Source of the DNA: Bemisia tabaci
Taxonomy: Eukaryota; Arthropoda; Insecta; Hemiptera; Aleyrodidae
Length of the DNA: 64,000 nucleotides
Direction: 5' to 3'
NCBI RefSeq assembly: GCF_918797505.1
Contig: NC_092799.1
Coordinates: forward strand, 28,334,382-28,398,381
The notes beneath the pieces were generated by a model. It was given only the letters and a program-made list of their open reading frames with translations, searched no databases and was not told the DNA's origin. Positions 57,984-64,000 of this stretch are shown piece after piece; positions within the stretch are counted from its first letter, which is position 1; each line of letters opens with the position of its first letter. A program made the position numbers and the translations under genes.

Positions 57984-58826
57984 TGGTTTGAATTTCTGTC
58001 AAGCCCATTTTATCTTTATAGCCAATTTAAAGCTAAGTCGTCTAAGTTATGAACATACATGGAATGCAAATGTATTCCTTCAGTTCATCAATTATATTTT
58101 AATTTGTAATCGTATCTTCAATTAATAGAGAAAAAAATCTGCCCTTTCACGAGAACATTTTTATTTATTTATTTAATTACTTATTTATTTTATCTTAATT
58201 TATATTTATAGACATTTGTACAAGAGAGACCCGTAATTGGGACTTTGACACATGTTAAGAGCCCCCTCATCCCCACCTAACAATTATTTACTGTAAAATA
58301 AAATAAATAACTTCATAAAAATCGTGTACATACATAAAAGTCGCTCCGACAACGCACTTTTGCGTTCTGCCACTCCCAAATTCCACATTTGCCAATCTTT
58401 TCATGCAAAAAGCATGTTCATTGCAAAAATTCCATTTGCCAAACAAAAATTCTTGAAAATCATAAAATGCCCTAACTAGCAGAAAATTCCGTAATAGAGA
58501 GAAGCTATTTTTCCGTCGAAGAGCTGTTCCTTGATCTCCAGGGCAGAGAATTTACCATCTGGATACTTGAAAATTTGAAAACTTGCTCTGATCTTTTTAG
58601 CCAATTGTTTTCTTCTTTTTGATGTCTCTATGTCTTCTGTTATAGTTATGAGACGATAAGAGATCAGAGAGAGACACCAGTCCTTTTTATTTTTTCAAAT
58701 TTAGTACGTTTGGAAGATCAGCTTAAATAAAAGTTCTTGAGATCATAAATTGAATAAACGAGGGATAGGGAACACTATCACATTGCGACTTTTATTGAAG
58801 AACCGGTAGTACATCAAAAGATTTTT
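57984..58826. other. 3' flank of gene C, end of the duplicated unit
   Basis: Homologous to 37324-38168 behind gene B; homology stops near 58826. The poly(A) hexamer equivalent is AATAGA, with AATAAA-like text further on (about 58298). No gene is seen. Confidence 0.55.
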
Positions 58827-59287
58827 ACCTCTTCGAATAAACTGTTCTAAAACACACCCTGGATACAACTAATCGTGCTCTATGGATGTGCAGGTTGCAT
58901 TCCGACGTAATTGAAGGCGCTTCGTTGTTTCCGCACTGACCTGTGCAACAGGTTCCTGCTGGCATAGCTATCAAGACTTTAGTGCTACGATTAACATTGA
59001 ATATTAGATAAAACTCCAAGAGGATAGATAAGCCTTCCGCGTTGGTTTCCTCTTCGGCGTTATCATTTGGTCTGTGTATTTTTCGACGAAAAAGAAGATA
59101 AAACATGAGCAGAAAAGAAATATTCTTGATTAGTGTTCTTTTTTATTCCAATTTCTACAAAATATTTTTGCAAAAAATCGAAGGGGATAAGATAAAAGTG
59201 TAGGAGGAGCTGTTTATACAACTTCAAACGGGCAGTTTGAGAGTATTTCAGTTTTTCCAGACATCGTCAAAATTTTAATGACCTTTT
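58827..59287. other. Unassigned spacer downstream of unit C
   Basis: The only long frame is a 93-codon minus-strand ORF (58825-59106) without family resemblance. I do not call it a gene. Confidence 0.35.
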
Positions 59288-59516
59288 CACTGGAAGAAAA
59301 AGTAGCTTGGATCTAGAGTCCAGACTCTTGAAAACAATGACAAGAAAAAATACTCTTGTTTCAATCGTATATTTGCTTGAATCAAAAGGAAATCGGCTTA
59401 AATTAAGAGGCAAAGTTTTCGGTTTAAGCAAAAATCCGATTGAATCAAGAGTATTTTTTCTAGTCAATGTTTTTAAGAGTCTGGACTCTAAATCCAAGCG
59501 ACTTTTTATTCCAGTG
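59288..59516. mobile_element. 229-bp palindromic MITE, CACTGGAA ends
   Basis: CACTGGAAGAAAAAGTAGCT is inverted at the right as ACTTTTTATTCCAGTG. The inner arms GAGTCCAGACTCTT and AAGAGTCTGGACTC pair. The tips resemble those of the element at 24739. Confidence 0.7.
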
Positions 59517-59745
59517 TTTTTTTGTCCAAACATTTTTAAGCGCATAGATTTTATATTTTCATCAGAGTGCTCACCTGTTTTCTGAATATTGGTTAATTTC
59601 AATGGATTAGAATGTAAGTCTGATAATTTTAATCGATCAATTAATTTGCTACGTCTTTTTGAAGGATTACAAATTAAATTTAATTTTCACATTAACGCCA
59701 GCTTCAAGGATCTCGGTTCTAAAAAGTTACAAGATCAATCTAGAG

Positions 59746-59910
59746 CAGCGGCGTGGCGTGATTTGCGATAGATCGATTGTTATGCCATTTAAGCCTATGG
59801 AAAAGGATCGATAAACAGGGTGTTCGCAGCGAACACCTTAATAATCGATTCTTTACCATAGGTTTAAATGGCAGAACAATCGATACATCGCAATTCACGC
59901 CACGCCACTG
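59746..59910. mobile_element. Intact 165-bp hAT-like palindromic MITE
   Basis: Ends CAGCGGCGTGGCGTG and CACGCCACGCCACTG, with a perfect 8-bp target duplication ATCTAGAG on both sides. The arms include TTTGCGATAGATCGATTG and GGTTTAAATGGCAGAACAAT, around GGGTGTTCGCAGCGAACACC. It is the best-preserved member of the family also seen at 467, 3838, 8726, 33234 and 45829. Confidence 0.9.
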
Positions 59911-60439
59911 ATCTAGAGGATTGACAGAGCTATCAACAAGTGCCTCTCTAATAAATTTTCTAATTTTCATGCAATGGTGCTTCCTGCTTTTTTGTTTAAA
60001 ATATTCAGGCATTTTAAAGAAATGTTAGGGACAAGAATGATGATGATTTGTATTTTTGCCTTGGTTACCCGTTTATGGTTGTTAGTGTTTTTTATCTTAA
60101 AGACAAGTATGACTAATGCCAAACGGCGGGCAGCTTGATTCCGTAGAGGATTAAAGATCCTACTCAGAAATGATAACGCACTTAAGAATTTGCACCTCAT
60201 TGACAGTAAGTCGAGTTCCTAGCTTAAATTATCATTATTTCCCAGAGAAATATATCAGTCTAAACTGAATTCATGCGCATACATTACGCTCCATGTGTTT
60301 CTTTTTTATGACGCTTTTCTCTTTATTTCATGACGCAGATGGAGTAATGTTATATAACAAATTAAGCGCCTTGCAAATTCTGTTACCTTCCCCTAAATCA
60401 GCGAACTGTTACTTTTGATTTGACACAAGCTATTTTGTT

Positions 60440-61503
60440 ATGAATAGACAAACAGTTAATATATGTGCTATCGGGTTCTGCTCATTCACTCTATTCTCTG
60501 GTTACTTTGCTCTGGCAGATATTCAGGTTCTGTATCTACATTTTTACTTATGAAAATACACATTATTCTGTTTCATTTTCTCCCTTGGTTGATTTTCTCC
60601 TCTCGTCATGTTGAATGAAATGCTAAATTTGACCAACTTAAAATAACTCTAGCTGCTTCAGCTCGCTACGCTCGCTTGCGCCAGTAGCTGTATCGGTAGC
60701 ATGAAGGACGCCGCATGAGCCTTTTGACGTTGCCAATTTTCTTTCGATAAAAACCGAAATTACTGGGAAATTTTTTAATATTTTTTTCCAAAATTCTCAG
60801 ATAATTTTGTTCACAATTTAATCTAAAATATCAGAAAATTTCAAGGAAAAATAAGCACAACTTTTCCTAAAAACACATGTTTAATCCGGGAAAATTTGGC
60901 AACTCTCGAATGCACATACGGCGTTTTTCCTTAGCACAACAGTATACAAGGCCCCTCTTCTTAGTTTATCTTTATTGAATACCTATTTCAGAAAACCTTA
61001 TTAGTGAGTGCGCACGATGACAACACTAATTTCAACGTTGATGGCTACACTCTTGCAGGAGTTACATACTCTTCTTTTGCAATCAGTTTATTCCTCGTTC
61101 CTTCAATTATTTCACTCATTGGCCCGCGATTGACAATGTTCATTGGAGCTGCATGCTATGTGTGAGTATACAAAATGAGCCTACACTCAAAACAAGGTAT
61201 GACTCTGAGACCCATAAAAAATGGATCGGAGATCCATAATTTCTAACCAAAGTGACTTACCGTCTGCAGTATGACTTTCTGAGCCATACTTTAATGGTCG
61301 TGAACCTGTAAGCATGGCTCCACGAACTATATTCTATGGCTCCATGATCCATAACTCGGCCGGTAAGTCACTCTTCCCATACTTATTTTTTGAGTGTATC
61401 TAACAACTCGATACTAAGGTTAATGATACAAGATACCAGGACTACGTTTTACGAAATTGCAGAAATATTTGTAGACGAGTTCTAATATTACAAACCATGA
61501 AGA

Positions 61504-61553
<50 letters not shown>

Positions 61554-63629
61554 CGTGGCTAAAATTGCGTTCTTTCTCAATTTGGAGCACTAGATGAAAT
61601 ACAACGCTTTTTAAGGGTAAACGTGCCTAAAAATCTTCGGCTTTTCTTGAAGAATATGATTCAAAATCGAGGAACTTGTCCTCCACATTTAGCTATCCAT
61701 ATCCAAGATAAGTGAAACGTAAGTACGCTCTTCCCGACCCTTTCAGACGGAACTCACAATCACCTTTCGGCTCCCGCTGGTAGAGCTATGGCGCAAAGTT
61801 TGTATTTCAACAATATCACAGTCTTATAGTCGAAAGCAAATAAGACCGCCTGCTGTTGATAAAAACGAATTAATTCAGCGCAAGCAAATAATTTAAGAAT
61901 GAATATTCATTTGTTTTAATGAGGTAATTGGTTGTCTATTTTTTCAAGTAAGACAGAAAAGTAAGACAGAAAACACCTCTAGTGGCGGGAGTCAAAAGCC
62001 AAGTTCTGACTGAAAGAGTCGGAAAGAGTATACCTGCGTTTCACTTACCTTGATCCATATGAACTATGAATGTAATATAATATTATGATATAATAATAAT
62101 GTAATATAATAATATATATGAATCCAAATAAATAAATAAATCTAATACATGGCATGTAGGATTTTTGATCAACCACGGGCAGCATAACGCTTTTCGAAGG
62201 ACTGCAAATCTAATTGAGTATTTACCAGATTATTCTTTTTTTCCTTTTTTTCAAACGTTTAAATTTGTCATGCGCTGCGTTTAAGCAATATTTTTTTTAA
62301 TGCTATGTTTGATATCTTAAAAATTTGACGTTCAAAATATGATACCCTTGGTGTCTTGAGGATGTTTTGCAAATTGTTTACATTGGCATTGTCTCAATAA
62401 TTTTCATCAAGACTCTGACCGTTTGTCTTTTGATTTGCCAGAGCTCCTCCAATAACAATTTTACTAGAGAATAGTTGGTTACTCTACATAGCAGGATCCC
62501 TCAATGGAATCGGTGCCGCTCTAATGGTTACTGCAACTTCAACTTACATAGTATTGAACTCAACCGAGGAAACGCTTGCACGAAACTCGGCTTTATGGTG
62601 GTTCCTTTATCAGTGCGGGTATGTTATGATCTTTTTACCCTTCGATCTTAGAGGAAACTTAGATCAGCAGGTCAGATACTTACGAAAAAATTTCAGACAG
62701 CTTCCCAAAATTTGCGACACAAAATTGTGCCGCTAGGATCAAAATTGCATGGTGCATCCGGCATGTGTGCATTCGAAAAGTTGCCTATTTATCTTTTTGG
62801 GTGCGTGACTAAACTCCTTACCTGTTTTTAAAATCCATGTGAAAATTGGACTAAATTTTGAAATTAGGAACTTTATTAATTTTGGTTGTCTAAAAACAAC
62901 TTAGGTGCCTTTAGTTTCCCCGGACACATACGTGTTTTTGAGATAAGCCAGAAATAGTGATTTCTAATTGCAAAATCTGGTCTAATTGATATGAAATTTT
63001 GACCCAGAGTAATGGCAGTGTATACGATATCACAAAAGGTATAACAAGGTTTAGCAAAACAATTCATATCCATTTATAAAGATAGACGTGTCCTTGTGGA
63101 TCCACTTATTGCTGCACTGACGAATTTGAGCCTTCACATTTATTAGTCTCCTTTCCTCAAATCCCACATAATACATCAATAAAACGACGCAACTGACCAA
63201 ATGCATGACTTCATCTCATTTTACTCTGTATTGGCCCGTCTATAAAGAAAAACCTTCAACAATCGATGGAGTTGGAGCCCTGTCATCGAAATTTGAGAGG
63301 AGGCCATCAATTTTTCGTTGTTCTTTTTCTTTGTCCCAATGTCAAGCCCTAAAATATACCTTTATTCTTCAGGCAGTTTCCAGGCAATCTATTCACATAC
63401 CTTACATTCAAAAATGTAACCTTGAAAATAGATGAGACAACCCGTCATCATGTCTTATTTGTGCTGACTGGAATCATGGCTACAGGAGCTTTGATGCATT
63501 TATTTCTGAGAGAGGTGCACGGAGAAGGAAAGGAACCACCTGCTACCCCGTGGCAAGCATTGAGGAAGACCTGGGATATAGCTCTATCGCGAAATACGGC
63601 TATTCTTTTTGCAGCTTTTGGATATTGTG
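60440..63629 (+). CDS. MFSD11-like (UNC93 family) transporter, gene D, exons 1-4 (partial)
   Basis: Exons: 60440-60526, 60992-61161, 62442-62618, 63373-63629. The 3' part lies outside the window. Exon sizes and phases match genes A-C except that exon 4 is one codon shorter in the central loop (HGEGKEPPATPWQALRK). The first helix reads NICAIGFCSFTLFSGYFALA. LVPSIISLIGPRLTMF (exon 2), LNSTEETLARNSALWWF (exon 3) and PGNLFTYLTF (exon 4) are the diagnostic blocks. No stop or shift occurs in the four exons, and all junctions are GT/AG. By similarity it is a separate, older member of the array and not part of the B/C duplication. Function is inferred only from family membership. Confidence 0.85.
60680..60942. 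mobile_element. CTGCCGTGCTAAGG-family MITE, degenerate left end
   Basis: The right end CATACGGCGTTTTTCCTTAG with CACAACAG is clear; the left reads GCATGAAGGACGCCGCATGA. The inner GGGAAAATTTGGCAACTC is typical of the family. It lies in intron 1 of gene D. Confidence 0.6.
61182..61398. mobile_element. 217-bp MITE, TACACTCAAAA ends
   Basis: TACACTCAAAA at the left and TTTTGAGTGTA at the right. Inside, GTATGACTCTGAG, ATGGATCGGAG and GTAAGTCAC-type segments pair imperfectly. It lies in intron 2 of gene D. Confidence 0.7.
61399..62441. other. Rest of gene D intron 2
   Basis: Contains a 41-nt poly(T) run (61509-61549) and an AT-rich ATAATAATGTAATATAATA microsatellite near 62080. Nothing else is recognised. 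Confidence 0.45.
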
Positions 63630-63731
63630 GTACTGGAGGATGACATTTTTTCATGTTCATGGCCTTTGCTTTTATGGCTTCTCTGTACATTAGGTCCTCG
63701 CTGGCTCAAATCTAAACCAATTTCTTTTTTT

Positions 63732-63894
63732 CAGAGGCGGATCCAGCAATTTGGCAACACTGGATTTCCCCCATTTAAACCTACGCTAAATAATCGATTT
63801 TTGACGGAGCACTTGGCCCCTCCAAGAATCGATACATTTCCATAGGTTTAAATGGACGAAATCCGGTGTTGCCAAGTTGCTAGATCCACTAATG
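63732..63894. mobile_element. 163-bp hAT-like MITE, CAGAGGCGGATCCAG ends
   Basis: The left TIR CAGAGGCGGATCCAGCAATT continues into TGGCAACAC; the right is GTGTTGCCAAGTTGC, then TAGATCCACTAATG. Flanks CTTTTTTT and CTTTTTTG match at 7 of 8. It lies after exon 4 of gene D. Confidence 0.75.
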
Positions 63895-64000
63895 CTTTTT
63901 TGACGGATGGATCTAAAATCGACGTTAACTTCTTTGAATTATTATTGACTAAAAGGTATCCTAAAATTGTATAATCTTTAAAACATTTTATCCGTCTGTA

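Noticed and set aside
58825..59106. 93-codon minus-strand ATG frame
   Set aside because: No family resemblance and it ends at the edge of the duplicated unit; length is within chance.

Overview
The window looks like nuclear DNA of an insect, AT-rich, with small exons split by repeat-laden introns. Multi-exon genes with canonical GT/AG junctions, a fatty-acid-synthase remnant and many short palindromic DNA-transposon families point to Hemiptera. A whitefly such as Bemisia is my best guess, but that part is inference. I saw no tRNA, rRNA or CRISPR.

Layout. (1) 80-2874: the broken 3' end of a fatty acid synthase gene on the + strand, split by a nested transposon pair (467-1839). (2) 7061-23939: gene A, an intact eight-exon transporter of the UNC93/MFSD11 branch of the major facilitator superfamily. 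Its 10-kb intron 2 holds insertions nested inside one another. (3) 27073-37323: gene B. (4) 39373-57983: gene C, a recent duplicate of B (about 92% identical protein). (5) 60440-63629: gene D, whose first four exons are present; the rest lies beyond the window. All four transporters are on the + strand and share exon sizes and intron phases. Genes A, B and C each splice to 1275 nt (424 codons plus stop), so this is a tandem array.

B and C come from a segmental duplication (about 26.70-38.17 kb and 38.99-58.83 kb). The C unit is about 8 kb longer, mainly because three large elements landed in its introns after duplication: a 1.83-kb foldback (41054-42883), a 3.53-kb terminal-inverted-repeat element (45927-49455) and a 4.95-kb element with 1.2-kb inverted arms (50012-54956). 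B keeps the empty site of each, so insertion points and target duplications can be read directly. Exon 2 and its flanks form a 290-bp tract with no differences between B and C, which suggests gene conversion.

The rest is mostly short DNA-transposon families: hAT-like elements with 8-bp target duplications, a CGACGG-ended family, a CTGCCGTGCTAAGG-ended family and others. Two unusual structures lie inside gene A intron 2: an isolated minus-strand SGNH-hydrolase-like ORF (13145-13768), and a dense GC-rich array of G-N-A triloop mini-hairpins (16221-16393).
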